A stretch of DNA of 64,000 nt. Origin: Catenulispora acidiphila DSM 44928 (GTDB taxonomy: Bacteria > Actinomycetota > Actinomycetes > Streptomycetales > Catenulisporaceae). The stretch lies in the NCBI RefSeq assembly GCF_000024025.1, contig NC_013131.1:3968001-4032000 (forward strand), read 5' to 3'. A program made the position numbers and the translations under genes. Below the pieces are notes generated by a model, which was not told where the DNA came from, did no database searches, and was given only the letters and a program-made list of their open reading frames with translations. Below are positions 16,726 through 24,955 of this stretch, one piece after another (positions within the stretch are counted from its first letter, which is position 1; every line of letters starts with the position of its first letter).

Positions 16726-17325
16726 CTACTTGCCGGTCCAGCAGCCCAGGATGTCGGTGGTGACCTCGTAGGCGACGTCGGCGCGGCTGAGTTTGCTCGG
16801 GCCGGATGCCGCCGCCAGTCCGGTGGCATCGACGTGCAGGGTCTTGTCGTCCTTCAGGACCACGACGTTGCCCGCGGCGTTCTGGAATCCGGGGTTGCCC
16901 AGGCCTTCGCTGCCGGTGAGCGGGGTCGTGGAGCCCAGCTGGCGCTGGAGTGTCGCGAGGTAGGTGTTCGCGGACGCGGTGTCCGGGGACTCCTTCACCG
17001 ACAGCACGAGCGTGCCGGAGGCGAGGTGGTAGGTGCAGGTGTAGAGGTGATCGGTCCAGGTGGTGGTCGTCGTCGGAGCCGGCGAGGCGGCGAGGATCGT
17101 CTCCACGGCGCCCTGGATCTCCGTCCCGCAGACCATCAGCGCGGATGCCGACGGACCGGCCGCGGACGAGCCGGCGGTGGGAGCCGTTGTGGCTCCGGCC
17201 GCTGCCGACGGGCTGGACGACGTGCTCGGAGCAGAGGCGCCTGGAGCCGTTGCCTTCGCCGACGCGCAGCCGGCCGCCATCGCCGCCGTCACGGATACGG
17301 CTGCGAGCAGTCGCAGTGCCCTCAT
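16726..17325 (-). CDS. Secreted lipoprotein of unknown function
   Basis: A 199-residue protein with a lipobox (VTAAMAAGC, Cys at about 20), followed by a long Ser/Ala/Thr-rich linker and a globular domain of about 130 residues from CGTEIQGAVETIL. That domain has a Cys pair candidate (Cys near YTCTYHLASG and the terminal GCWTGK). The exact family is not recognised; the layout is common among actinobacterial surface lipoproteins. It lies 22 bases after the sortase gene and 44 bases before the YcnI remnant, so it belongs to the same operon. Confidence 0.8.
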   Translation of the reverse strand: MRALRLLAAVSVTAAMAAGCASAKATAPGASAPSTSSSPSAAAGATTAPTAGSSAAGPSASALMVCGTEIQGAVETILAASPAPTTTTTWTDHLYTCTYHLASGTLVLSVKESPDTASANTYLATLQRQLGSTTPLTGSEGLGNPGFQNAAGNVVVLKDDKTLHVDATGLAAASGPSKLSRADVAYEVTTDILGCWTGK

Positions 17326-17347
17326 GATGTCTTCCCGCCTCTCTCGG

Positions 17348-18091
17348 CTAGGCCGGGTGGATCGCGGTCAAGCTGGCGTAGACGACGATGTCGTCCAGGT
17401 AGTGCTGGTTCTCGAACGGTCCGGCGCAGGTGATCAGCCGCAGCTGCGGGTTGGTGGTGTTGCCGTAGACGGTCGCGGTGGGGAAGGCGCTCTTGGCGTA
17501 CTTGTTGATGCCGTCGATCCGGAACACGGCCACGGTGTCGTCGCTGCGGCTGACGTCGACGGTGTCACCGGGACGCAGCGCGCCCAGGTTGTAGAAGACG
17601 CCCTTGGCGCCGGTCGTGCCGTCGATGTGTCCGACGATGACTGACGGTCCCACCTGGCCCGGCGCGGGGGAGTAGCGGTACCAGCCCGGAATCGAGGGGT
17701 CGGTCAGCGGCGGTGTCTGGATGGTGCCGTCGGAGTTCTGGCCGAGTTGGATCAGGGTGTGGTGCACGCCGATCTCCGGGATGCTGATCGCGGTGGGTGC
17801 GGCGGTTGGAGTGGCTGGAGCGGCTGGCTTCGTCGGCGTTGCGGGTGCTGCGGGCGTTGCGGCGGGCGAAGGCGAGGCCGGCGCTGGTGAAGTGCTCGGC
17901 GTCGTTCCGGCGCTCGCCGCGTTCGGCACTCCCGCAGCCGGCAGCGCGGCCGAAGCCGGAGGCTGCGGCGGGTGGTGCTGCGCCGCGAACCCGAGCGCCA
18001 GCCCTCCCGCCGAAGCCAGCAGCAGGACGGCGGCCGCCGACGCCAGCAGACGCCGGCGGCCACTTCCGAACAGCCTTGTCAGCCAGGACAT
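17348..18091 (-). CDS. Class F sortase
   Basis: A 247-residue membrane-anchored transpeptidase. It has an N-terminal basic and hydrophobic segment (RRRLLASAAAVLLLASAGG), an Ala/Pro/Thr-rich linker to about 100, and a sortase barrel. Catalytic His155 is in VIVGHIDG and Cys222 in LRLITCAGPF, the class E/F signature. The conserved Arg of the triad is not obvious in the last strand (YLDDIVVYA). It is 9 bases downstream of a CHRD protein gene that has a sortase-like C-terminal anchor, its likely substrate. Confidence 0.9.
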   Translation of the reverse strand: MSWLTRLFGSGRRRLLASAAAVLLLASAGGLALGFAAQHHPPQPPASAALPAAGVPNAASAGTTPSTSPAPASPSPAATPAAPATPTKPAAPATPTAAPTAISIPEIGVHHTLIQLGQNSDGTIQTPPLTDPSIPGWYRYSPAPGQVGPSVIVGHIDGTTGAKGVFYNLGALRPGDTVDVSRSDDTVAVFRIDGINKYAKSAFPTATVYGNTTNPQLRLITCAGPFENQHYLDDIVVYASLTAIHPA

Positions 18092-18100
18092 GACCGCTGC

Positions 18101-18901
18101 CTACTTCTGGTCGGCGTTCCGGCGCCGCAGGTACAGCGCGCCACCAGCGGTGGCCGCCAGGCCCGCGCTCGCGGCGAACATCCACGGCTGCTGCAGACCG
18201 GAGGTCCCGCCGCCGCCGGTGTTCACCCCGCCGCCGGGTACCGCAGCCATCTGCGACACCTGCAGCGGACCGCACAGCGCCGGCGAGGTCGCGGCCAGTG
18301 GCAGCGAGGGCACCAGATCACTGGGCTCGGCCTGCGCCTGGGCGCTCAGCGTGGTCGGGTCCAGACCGTGGACCACGATCACGGCCTTGCCGGACTCGAT
18401 CGAGGACACGGTCGCCGAGTCCAGGGTGATGGTGCGCGAGTAGTCGAACGAGCCGCCGGACGGAGCGATCTTGACGTCGGTGCCGGCCGCCGGACTGGTG
18501 TCGCCGCTGACGGACAGGGTGGTGCCGATGCCGCCGTAGAACGGCGCGCCCTCGGTCGTGCTGATCACGCCGTCGCCGTTCTTGTCGGCGGAGGTGCCGC
18601 TCGGGCAGGTGCCCGCCGCGCCGATGTGGATGTGCTGGACGTGCGGGTACGCCGCGCCCATGAAGGTGGTGGCCAGCCCGTGCACGTTCTCGGTGATGAC
18701 GGCCTTGTCGCCGGTCAACTGGAGCATCAGCGACCCGGAGCCGCCGGCGTGGTTCAACGGGTTCAGCGTCGCCATGTAGGTGGCGCTGCCGGACGACTGC
18801 GCGCTCGCGGTCGAGGCGGTGAAAGCCAGCGGGAACGCCAGCAGGGCCGCGGGGGCAGCGGCCAGTGCCATGATCCTGGTCGTTCTTTTGGCATGCGTCA
18901 T
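18101..18901 (-). CDS. CHRD-domain surface protein with C-terminal membrane anchor
   Basis: A 266-residue exported protein. A signal peptide ends near STASAQ. Residues about 38-170 form a CHRD-like domain (ATYMATLNPLNH, HIHIGAAGTCPSG, KAVIVVHGLD), a fold found in extracellular proteins and thought to bind or coordinate metal through its histidines. A Gly-rich linker is followed by WMFAASAGLAATAGGALYL and the charged tail RRRNADQK, the layout of a sortase substrate, but no LPxTG or LAxTG pentapeptide is visible before the helix. It is the first gene of the sortase-copper operon. Confidence 0.85.
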   Translation of the reverse strand: MTHAKRTTRIMALAAAPAALLAFPLAFTASTASAQSSGSATYMATLNPLNHAGGSGSLMLQLTGDKAVITENVHGLATTFMGAAYPHVQHIHIGAAGTCPSGTSADKNGDGVISTTEGAPFYGGIGTTLSVSGDTSPAAGTDVKIAPSGGSFDYSRTITLDSATVSSIESGKAVIVVHGLDPTTLSAQAQAEPSDLVPSLPLAATSPALCGPLQVSQMAAVPGGGVNTGGGGTSGLQQPWMFAASAGLAATAGGALYLRRRNADQK

Positions 18902-19068
18902 CGTGCTCTCCTCCAGCTAACGGTTCAGCTCGGATGACCTTCAGGAGTTGATTCGGAGGCGGTGGCACCGCGGATTGGTGGTCTGCCGACGTAGTTGCCG
19001 ACCCACTCTTTTGACCGTCTGACGGAGCTGCCGCCGCGCCGGGGACGCGGACGGGCGGCACACTGGTG

Positions 19069-19149
19069 ATGCGCTGTCCGAAATGTCGGATGGCGTACGA
19101 CTTCCGCCCTGTACGCAGACCTCTGGGCCCTGGTCCAGACCACCAGTGA
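19069..19149 (+). CDS. Possible CxxC leader peptide upstream of the cupredoxin gene
   Basis: An ATG at 19069 opens a 26-residue frame starting MRCPKCRMAYDF and ending with TGA 19147-19149. The stop overlaps the GAGG ribosome site of the cupredoxin gene, which starts 10 bases later. The CPKC motif and Met could bind copper or zinc. An inverted repeat GCGTAC-N12-GTACGC (19093-19116) lies inside it. No strong ribosome site precedes the ATG, so expression is uncertain; it may be chance. Confidence 0.35.
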   Translation: MRCPKCRMAYDFRPVRRPLGPGPDHQ

Positions 19150-19159
19150 GGATGCCGCC

Positions 19160-19630
19160 GTGCTCCGCTTCTCCGGCAAGACCGCCGCCGCGACGCTTCT
19201 GGCGGCGGCTACCGCGCTGACCCTGACGGCGTGCTCCAGTAGCAGCTCTCACCCGGCCGCCGCGCCGTCCGGCACGAGTACCAGCAGCAGCCCGAGCATG
19301 AGTACCAGCATGAGTTCCGGTACCAGCGCCAGTACGAGCCCTGGCGCCGGTACCGGTAGCACAGGCGTTCCGGTCGGCGCCCCGCAGATCGTCATCAGCA
19401 ACTTCACGTTCAGCCCGTCGACCCTGAGCGTCTCCGCCGGTCAGAAGGTCGCGGTGATCAACAACGATTCCGTCGCCCACACGGTGACCGCCTCGACCGG
19501 CAACGCGTTCGACACCGGTGACGTCAACCCCGGCCAGACGGTCACGTTCACCGCGCCGGCGACGGCGGGTACGTACGCGTACACCTGCACGATCCACCCC
19601 TTCATGCACGGCACCCTCACCGTCAAGTAG
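19160..19630 (+). CDS. Cupredoxin (plastocyanin-like) lipoprotein
   Basis: A 156-residue lipoprotein with lipobox TLTAC at about residues 21-25, a Ser/Thr-rich linker to about 75, and a type-1 copper domain. Ligands are His in SVAHTVTA, then Cys, His and Met in YTCTIHPFMHG, the classical spacing. It should carry electrons or buffer copper on the outer face of the membrane. The start is GTG 19160 behind GAGG at 19148-19151. It is divergent from the CHRD-sortase-CopC/D operon. Confidence 0.92.
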   Translation: MLRFSGKTAAATLLAAATALTLTACSSSSSHPAAAPSGTSTSSSPSMSTSMSSGTSASTSPGAGTGSTGVPVGAPQIVISNFTFSPSTLSVSAGQKVAVINNDSVAHTVTASTGNAFDTGDVNPGQTVTFTAPATAGTYAYTCTIHPFMHGTLTVK

Positions 19631-19646
19631 GTCGGTGACGCGCATC

Positions 19647-19710
19647 GGGGTTCCCTCAGGAGTAGCCGAGCTGGTAGGTTCTCCCTACTGAAGTCTCTTA
19701 AGGGAACCCC
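19647..19710 (+). promoter_or_regulatory. Nested inverted repeats ahead of the VOC gene
   Basis: GGGGTTCCCT (19647-19656) and AGGGAACCCC (19701-19710) are perfect 10-bp complements 44 bases apart. They enclose GTAGG-TTCTC-CCTAC (19674-19688). The outer arm ends 13 bases before the VOC start codon, next to its AAAGGAA ribosome site. It could be an operator pair, a terminator for the cupredoxin gene, or an RNA structure limiting access to the ribosome site. Confidence 0.6.
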
Positions 19711-19723
19711 GAAAGGAACTCCG

Positions 19724-20167
19724 ATGACCTTCGTAAGGCGCTTCGACCACGTCGGCATAACCGTCGCCGACCTCGACGCCGCGACGGCGTTCTTCGTCGC
19801 CCTGGGCCTGGAGGCCGATCAGAAGATGGCGGTCGAGGGCGAGTTCCTGGACGCGGTCATCGGCATGACCGGCGCGCGCACCGAGATCGTCATGCTGCAC
19901 GTGCCCGGCGGCGGCACGACGCTGGAACTCTCGAGCTTCACCCGCCCGGACCACCTGCCGGGTTCGGCCGCCGCACCGGCCAACGAGCTGGGCCTGCGCA
20001 ACGTCGCCTTCGAAGTACACGACCTGCAGGCTGCCGTCGACCACGCCGCGGCCGAGGGCTTCGGCCTGGTGGGCGGCATCGGCGAGTACGAGGGCGTGTG
20101 GCGGATGGCCTACGTCCGCGGACCCGAGGGCATCATCGTCTCCCTGGCCGAGCGCGTCGAGAAGTAG
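19724..20167 (+). CDS. VOC-family (glyoxalase/dioxygenase-fold) protein
   Basis: A 147-residue protein with paired beta-alpha-beta-beta-beta units. It opens FDHVGITVADLDAATAFF, has TEIVMLHVPGGGTTLELSSF, and a second unit NVAFEVHDLQAAVDHA ending YVRGPEGIIVSLAE. Metal ligands are probably His in FDHVGITV, Glu in TLELSSF, and Glu or His in the second half. The substrate is unknown. It starts at ATG 19724 and is followed by the YCII gene after 15 bases. Confidence 0.87.
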   Translation: MTFVRRFDHVGITVADLDAATAFFVALGLEADQKMAVEGEFLDAVIGMTGARTEIVMLHVPGGGTTLELSSFTRPDHLPGSAAAPANELGLRNVAFEVHDLQAAVDHAAAEGFGLVGGIGEYEGVWRMAYVRGPEGIIVSLAERVEK

Positions 20168-20182
20168 AAGGAGGCAGACATC

Positions 20183-20521
20183 ATGAGCACTGTCGTCACC
20201 GACGAGCAGATCCAGGCGCTGGCCGCGACCGCGAAGCCCTTCAGCCTCGCCATCTTGCAGTGGGGTCCGAACCGCACCATGGACGGCGCGGACGCCATCG
20301 AACTCGAACACCAGAGGCGCATGGTGAGCCTGCGCGCCGACGGCGTGATCGCGGTCCTGTGCCCGGTCGCCTCCGACACCGTTTGCGGCGTCGCGGTCAT
20401 GACCCTGCCAGCGGAGGAAGCCGCGGAACTCATGGCCGGCGACCCCTGCGTGCGAGCCGGGATGATGACCTGCGACGTCCACCCGTGCCACGGGTTCCCC
20501 GGAGACGCCTTGCCCGCGTGA
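20183..20521 (+). CDS. YCII-related protein
   Basis: A 112-residue protein of the dimeric alpha-beta-barrel type: FSLAILQWGPNRTM, EHQRRMVSLRADGVIAVLCPV and AEEAAELMAGDPCVRAGMMTCDVHPCHGF match the YciI layout, with a conserved Asp-Pro and His. Related proteins may be small dehydrohalogenase-like enzymes or ligand binders. A strong AAGGAGG lies just before the ATG at 20183. It is co-transcribed with the VOC gene. Confidence 0.8.
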   Translation: MSTVVTDEQIQALAATAKPFSLAILQWGPNRTMDGADAIELEHQRRMVSLRADGVIAVLCPVASDTVCGVAVMTLPAEEAAELMAGDPCVRAGMMTCDVHPCHGFPGDALPA

Positions 20522-20615
20522 CCGATCGGGCTCCAGCCGCGTGCCGTCCGACTAGGCAACCGGCAACCTCAGCACCCTGACTTTGTCGCCCGCCCCCGCC
20601 GGGTATACCGCCAGC

Positions 20616-21257
20616 ATGGCCGATCGTGGCGAGTCCGTGCTCGACGACCCGCGCCGGCTGCGGCCCGCCACGATCGCGACCGTGGTCGTGATCCTCGGTG
20701 TCGTGGCCGCACTGGTGATTCCGGTGCTGCTGTGTGTCCGCGGCTGGCATGAGGCGGAGACTTTTCGCGGCGTGGGGGCAGGTCGCGGCATCTTTGTGGC
20801 CGAGTCCTGTGGTGATCGGCAAGTGCATAAGAGCGCTGACGCCAACGGAGCGACCCTCACGACCGTCACTTATACCTGTGCCGGTACCTTCGACGGGCGC
20901 TCGGGCGTCCGCATCGACGCGGCGGTCGGCGACGCGAGTCATGACTACCGCGCCGGTGCGAGGACGCCCGCGTACGTCACCGGCAAAGGCGTCGTCCGCC
21001 TGGCCAGCAACCATGACGCCGCGGTCTGGATGGCGCTCTGGTTCTTCGTGGCGTGCGTGGTGGCAGCTGCCGAAGGGGCGGCTTTGTGGCTGCTGAGCCG
21101 CTGGATCCGCGGCACGGTACCGCATGGAGTCCGCGAACTCATGGATTGGCCACACCTGCTGGCCGCCAGCCTTGTGGGCCTTCTCGCGGTGATACCTGGA
21201 CTGATGATCTTGTATCTCTTGGCCTTTCTCTCCCTTTTGATCCTCTACGCGGCGTAG
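20616..21257 (+). CDS. Membrane protein of unknown function
   Basis: A 213-residue protein with a first helix (TIATVVVILGVVAALVIPVLL), an external domain of about 90 residues with three Cys, then two or more helices (AVWMALWFFVACVVAAAEGAALWLL and LLAASLVGLLAVIPGLMILYLL). The family is not recognised. ATG 20616 is chosen over an in-frame GTG at 20583; TATACC (20604-20609) lies just upstream, so the mRNA may be nearly leaderless. Confidence 0.7.
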   Translation: MADRGESVLDDPRRLRPATIATVVVILGVVAALVIPVLLCVRGWHEAETFRGVGAGRGIFVAESCGDRQVHKSADANGATLTTVTYTCAGTFDGRSGVRIDAAVGDASHDYRAGARTPAYVTGKGVVRLASNHDAAVWMALWFFVACVVAAAEGAALWLLSRWIRGTVPHGVRELMDWPHLLAASLVGLLAVIPGLMILYLLAFLSLLILYAA

Positions 21258-21261
21258 TCCT

Positions 21262-21303
21262 GCCGACTCCCTCATCGGATCGCGCGCGACGAGGGAGCCG
21301 GCC
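21262..21303. terminator. Bidirectional hairpin terminator
   Basis: CTCCCTC (21267-21273) pairs with GAGGGAG (21291-21297). Outer GCCG and CGGC extend the stem past one mismatch. It lies between the convergent membrane-protein and SGNH-hydrolase genes, where a shared terminator is expected. No T-run follows, as is common in actinobacteria. Confidence 0.65.
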
Positions 21304-21331
21304 CTGGCTGGCTGGTTATACGAGCCCTGCC

Positions 21332-22453
21332 TCAGCCGGCCGCCAGCGTCGTCCACTTCTGGTTGGCGCCGCCGTTGCAGTCCCACAGCACCAACTGCGT
21401 GCCGTCAGTGGTGGACAGGCCGGGGTCGTCGAGGCAGCGGCCGGATGCCGGGTTGCGGTATCCGCCGTTGTAGGCCTGCCAGACCTGGTTGCCGCCGCCG
21501 TTGCAGTCCCAGATCTCGACCTTCGTGCCGTTCGCGGTGGCCGCGCCGGTGGCGTCCAGGCACTTGCCCTCGGCGCGCAGCGTGCCGTCGCCGTAGGCCG
21601 ACCAGTACTGCGCGTCGGAGCTGTTGCAGGTCCAGATCTGAGCGATGGTTCCGTCGGCGTTGCTGCCGCCGTTGACGTCCATGCACTTGCCGGCGATTCC
21701 GGACTGCACCGCGCCGCCGGACGGAGCCGGTGCCTTGAGCCAGCCGGCGGCGTCGGCGGCCTGGACGCCGCTGTTGAAGGCGGTGGCCATCTTCACGTAG
21801 CCGCCGTCGTTGGGGTGCAGCGAGTCAGACAGGTCGGATGCTGTCAGGGCACTCATATCGACGTAGCGGACGTGCTTGCCCGCCGCCTGCTCGGTCTGGA
21901 CGATCCCGGGTATCTGCTGGTTGAACGCGGCCCGGTTCTGCTCCTCGACCGCACTGGTGGAGACGATCACCGAACCGACCAGGACAGTCGCGTCGGGTGC
22001 GTCGAAGGTGAGCTGGTCGATCAGGGTTTTGAGACGCGCCGGCGCCGTGGAGACCTGGTAGTTCTGGTTCAGGTCGTTGGTGCCGATCTCCAGGGTGATG
22101 ACGTTCGGCCGGTAGTGGTCGACCGTGGCGTCAGCGAGCGCGGAGATCTGGTCGATGCGGTAGCCGGAGTGGCCCTCGTTGTCGGGGTCGGACATGGTGC
22201 CGTTGCGGATGCTGCCGACGAAGTCCTCGGCGTGTCCCTCGCTGGAGAGATCGTTCCACAGGGTGTTGCGATAGCTGTTCCCGGTGCTGCTGCCGACGCC
22301 CCAGGTGATCGAGTCGCCCAGCGGCATGAGCCGCAGCGCGGTCGTGGTGGCTGCGGGGGTGGCGCCAGCCGCGGAGGCGGTGGCCGTGCCGGTCGCCGCC
22401 GTGCCGATGGCGGCGATCGCCGTGGCGGCAAGGAGTGCCGCGATTCTGTTCAT
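21332..22453 (-). CDS. Secreted SGNH/GDSL hydrolase with ricin-type CBM13
   Basis: A 373-residue exported esterase. The signal peptide ends near ATASAAG. The SGNH blocks are GDSITWG (nucleophile Ser, about 46-52), a Gly in block II, GTNDLNQ in block III, and LHPNDGGY holding the catalytic Asp and His. From about residue 250 a beta-trefoil lectin domain follows with QxW-type repeats (GKCMDVNGGSNADGT, GKCLDATGAATANGT, GRCLDDPGLSTTDGT). It may deacetylate a polysaccharide bound by the CBM13. The GH59 gene lies upstream on the same strand. Confidence 0.92.
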   Translation of the reverse strand: MNRIAALLAATAIAAIGTAATGTATASAAGATPAATTTALRLMPLGDSITWGVGSSTGNSYRNTLWNDLSSEGHAEDFVGSIRNGTMSDPDNEGHSGYRIDQISALADATVDHYRPNVITLEIGTNDLNQNYQVSTAPARLKTLIDQLTFDAPDATVLVGSVIVSTSAVEEQNRAAFNQQIPGIVQTEQAAGKHVRYVDMSALTASDLSDSLHPNDGGYVKMATAFNSGVQAADAAGWLKAPAPSGGAVQSGIAGKCMDVNGGSNADGTIAQIWTCNSSDAQYWSAYGDGTLRAEGKCLDATGAATANGTKVEIWDCNGGGNQVWQAYNGGYRNPASGRCLDDPGLSTTDGTQLVLWDCNGGANQKWTTLAAG

Positions 22454-22549
22454 GGCTGGTCCTCATTCCAGGTGGTCCGGTGCCGCGCGTCCATCCGGCA
22501 AGGGAGGCCGCGCGGTACCGTGTTCAGATGAGCCTGTGCTGCCGGCGCG

Positions 22550-24955
22550 TCACGCCGACGGCAGCGTCCATTGCTGGTTCGTGCCGCCGTTGCAGTCCCA
22601 GATCTCCAGTTGCGTGCCGTTGGTCGTGCTGAACCCGGGGTCGTCCAGGCAGCGTCCGGAAGCCGGGTTGACCAGGGTGTTGCCGTTCTGGACCCACTGC
22701 TGGTTGCCGCCTCCGTTACAGTCCCAGATCTCCGCCAGCGTGCCGTTGGCGGTGGCGGCTCCGGTGATGTCCAGGCACTTGCCGTTCACCTGCAACGCCC
22801 CGCCGTTGTACGTCCACTGCTGGGCGGCGGTGTTGTTGCAGTCCCAGATCTGGGCGGCGGTGCCGTTGACGGTCGAGCCGCCGTTGTCGTCCAGGCACTT
22901 GCCGGCGACGCCGGAGGTGATCGGGCCGGTCGGAGGCTGTGCCGTGCCGGTGCCCGGAGTGATGGTGAGGTTGTCGAACTGGTCGGTCTGGTAGCCGACC
23001 ACGCCGATGCCGACCTGTCCGGACAGGAAGGTGGAGTCGGTGACGGTCTTGACGGTGTTGCCGTCGACCATGGCGGTGATCGTCGTGCCCTGGAAGCCCA
23101 GGCTGAGGGTGTGCCAGGTGCCGGTGCCCAGGGCGGTGGTCGTGCCGCTGGCCAGAGTGGTGGACGAGCCGCTGCTGTAGTTCTTCACGATCGACCAGGC
23201 GCCGGTGTTGGAGACCCGGAACTTGTACAGGTTCTGATTCCCCTGCGGTCGGGACTGCGTGCCGGCGCGGCCCAGCAGTTCGGCGGTGCCGGCCTGCTGC
23301 AGGTTCACGTCGACCTTGACGGTGTAGTTGGACCAGGTGGGATCGCCGAGCAGGGAGAAGGCGTCGGAGTCGTTCTGCCACTCGATCGGGATGACCGGCG
23401 TGACCTGCTGCACGCACTGCCCCGAGCGGCCGTTGGCGCACGGCCGGACCTCGAAGGAGCCCTGCATGTCCGACAGGTACTTGGCCTCGGTGTTGGTGGC
23501 GTCGCTGTCGAAGGTGTCGCTGTAGGGCAGCGCCAGCGCGCCGGACGCCGGGGACGTCGCAGTGCCCTTACCCTGGCCCGTCGTCGTCGTGATCGAGTAG
23601 ACGTAGCCGGGCTGGACGGACAGCGTGTAGGAGCCGTTGGACGGGGTGACGTCCTGGGTGTGGATCAGCGACGCCCCGGTGCTGGGGTTGTTCAGGTTGG
23701 TCGCCCAGACGTGCGCGGTGCCGGTGGACAGCCCGCCGCTGACGTTGATCGTGACGTTCTGCGCGGCGCTGGCGGTGGTGGTCTCCACGATCGTGGTGTA
23801 GTCGCTGTTGTTGGTGGACTTCAGCGTGACGTAGGTTCCGTTGGACTCCGAGCCGCCGAGGTAGCCCGAGCCGCTGTCCAGGAACTTCCACCCCGGCTGC
23901 GTGAACTGTGTGACCTGCGCGGTGGCCCAGGTGTTGGCGCCGACGGAGTACGCGCCGGACCACGGCGAGCCGGCCGTCATCAGCCCGACGGTGGAGTACG
24001 GCAGGTTGGGATAGATCGCGGCGATCAGCGGCCAGTTGAAGTAGCTGGTCATCTTGGCGTCGATGTAGCCGCGGGTGATGGCGCGGATCAGTGCCGGGGC
24101 GCCGGTGTTCATGTCCTGCGACCCCTGCTCGCTGTCCCACAGCGGCTTGCCGTTGGCTTTCGCCGCGGCGTCGCTGGAGCAGGTGTCGGCGTTGCCGCCG
24201 TCACCACCGTTGCAGGAGTAGTGCGCGCCCCAGATCGACACGGCGTTGTTGAACGCGGAGTTGGAGGCGGCGGCGTCGACGGCGTCCCAGCCGGAGTCGT
24301 CGGCGACGATCTTGACGTCGCCGTAGCCGGCGTTGTTCAGGGCGGTGCGCAGGTTGATGTACCAGTCGGCGTTGAAGCCGCGCTCGTTCCAGCCGCCGAG
24401 GTAGGACACCGGGACGCCGTCGGCTTTCGCGCAGCCCAGCCAGCTGATCAGGTAGTTGATCGTGTCGGTGGACCAGAAGCCGCCGGAGATCCAGCCGGGT
24501 GCGGCCCAGGCCAGGCCGTAGAAGGCGATGTTGGGGTTGCGGGCCTTGGCTTGTTGGGCGAGCCAGAACTCATAGCCGGCGTTGCAGTTGACCACACCGC
24601 GGGTGTGCTCGATCGAGGGCTCGGAGCCGTCGGTGGAGTTGGCGTCGCCGCCGATCTCCAGCTTCAGCATCTGCAAGTCCGCGCCGTAGCCGGGCTTGAA
24701 CAGGTAGTCCAGGATCTGCGACTGCTGAGCGGCCGGATAGTCCTTCAGCAGCCGGGAGTTCCCGCCGCCGCCGCTGATCGCGCCGATGCCGTCGAAGGTC
24801 CGGCCGCCGCTGGAACCGTTCGCGGAGATCGTGGTGGAGGTCGCCGCGCTTGCCGGGGCGCCGGCGGTGGCGACGTAGAACACCGACGCCAGCAGCGCGG
24901 TGAGGGCGAGGTAGAGCAGGAGTCTGGGTGGTCTGACGACGCGGGCGGTGGGCAT
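22550..24955 (-). CDS. Secreted GH59 galactocerebrosidase-like enzyme with CBM13
   Basis: An 801-residue exported protein. The catalytic part strikingly matches galactosylceramidase: FDGIGAISGGGGNSRLL, QILDYLFKPGYGADL, LKLEIGGDANSTDGSEPS. The expected acid/base Glu191 is in GGWNERGFN and the nucleophile Glu276 in LWDSEQGS. A laminin-G-like beta-sandwich follows, as in animal GALC, and then a ricin-type trefoil (about 675-801). The start is ATG 24955 behind GGAAAGGAAC. It should release beta-galactose from glycolipids or a galactoside polymer. Confidence 0.9.
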   Translation of the reverse strand: MPTARVVRPPRLLLYLALTALLASVFYVATAGAPASAATSTTISANGSSGGRTFDGIGAISGGGGNSRLLKDYPAAQQSQILDYLFKPGYGADLQMLKLEIGGDANSTDGSEPSIEHTRGVVNCNAGYEFWLAQQAKARNPNIAFYGLAWAAPGWISGGFWSTDTINYLISWLGCAKADGVPVSYLGGWNERGFNADWYINLRTALNNAGYGDVKIVADDSGWDAVDAAASNSAFNNAVSIWGAHYSCNGGDGGNADTCSSDAAAKANGKPLWDSEQGSQDMNTGAPALIRAITRGYIDAKMTSYFNWPLIAAIYPNLPYSTVGLMTAGSPWSGAYSVGANTWATAQVTQFTQPGWKFLDSGSGYLGGSESNGTYVTLKSTNNSDYTTIVETTTASAAQNVTINVSGGLSTGTAHVWATNLNNPSTGASLIHTQDVTPSNGSYTLSVQPGYVYSITTTTGQGKGTATSPASGALALPYSDTFDSDATNTEAKYLSDMQGSFEVRPCANGRSGQCVQQVTPVIPIEWQNDSDAFSLLGDPTWSNYTVKVDVNLQQAGTAELLGRAGTQSRPQGNQNLYKFRVSNTGAWSIVKNYSSGSSTTLASGTTTALGTGTWHTLSLGFQGTTITAMVDGNTVKTVTDSTFLSGQVGIGVVGYQTDQFDNLTITPGTGTAQPPTGPITSGVAGKCLDDNGGSTVNGTAAQIWDCNNTAAQQWTYNGGALQVNGKCLDITGAATANGTLAEIWDCNGGGNQQWVQNGNTLVNPASGRCLDDPGFSTTNGTQLEIWDCNGGTNQQWTLPSA

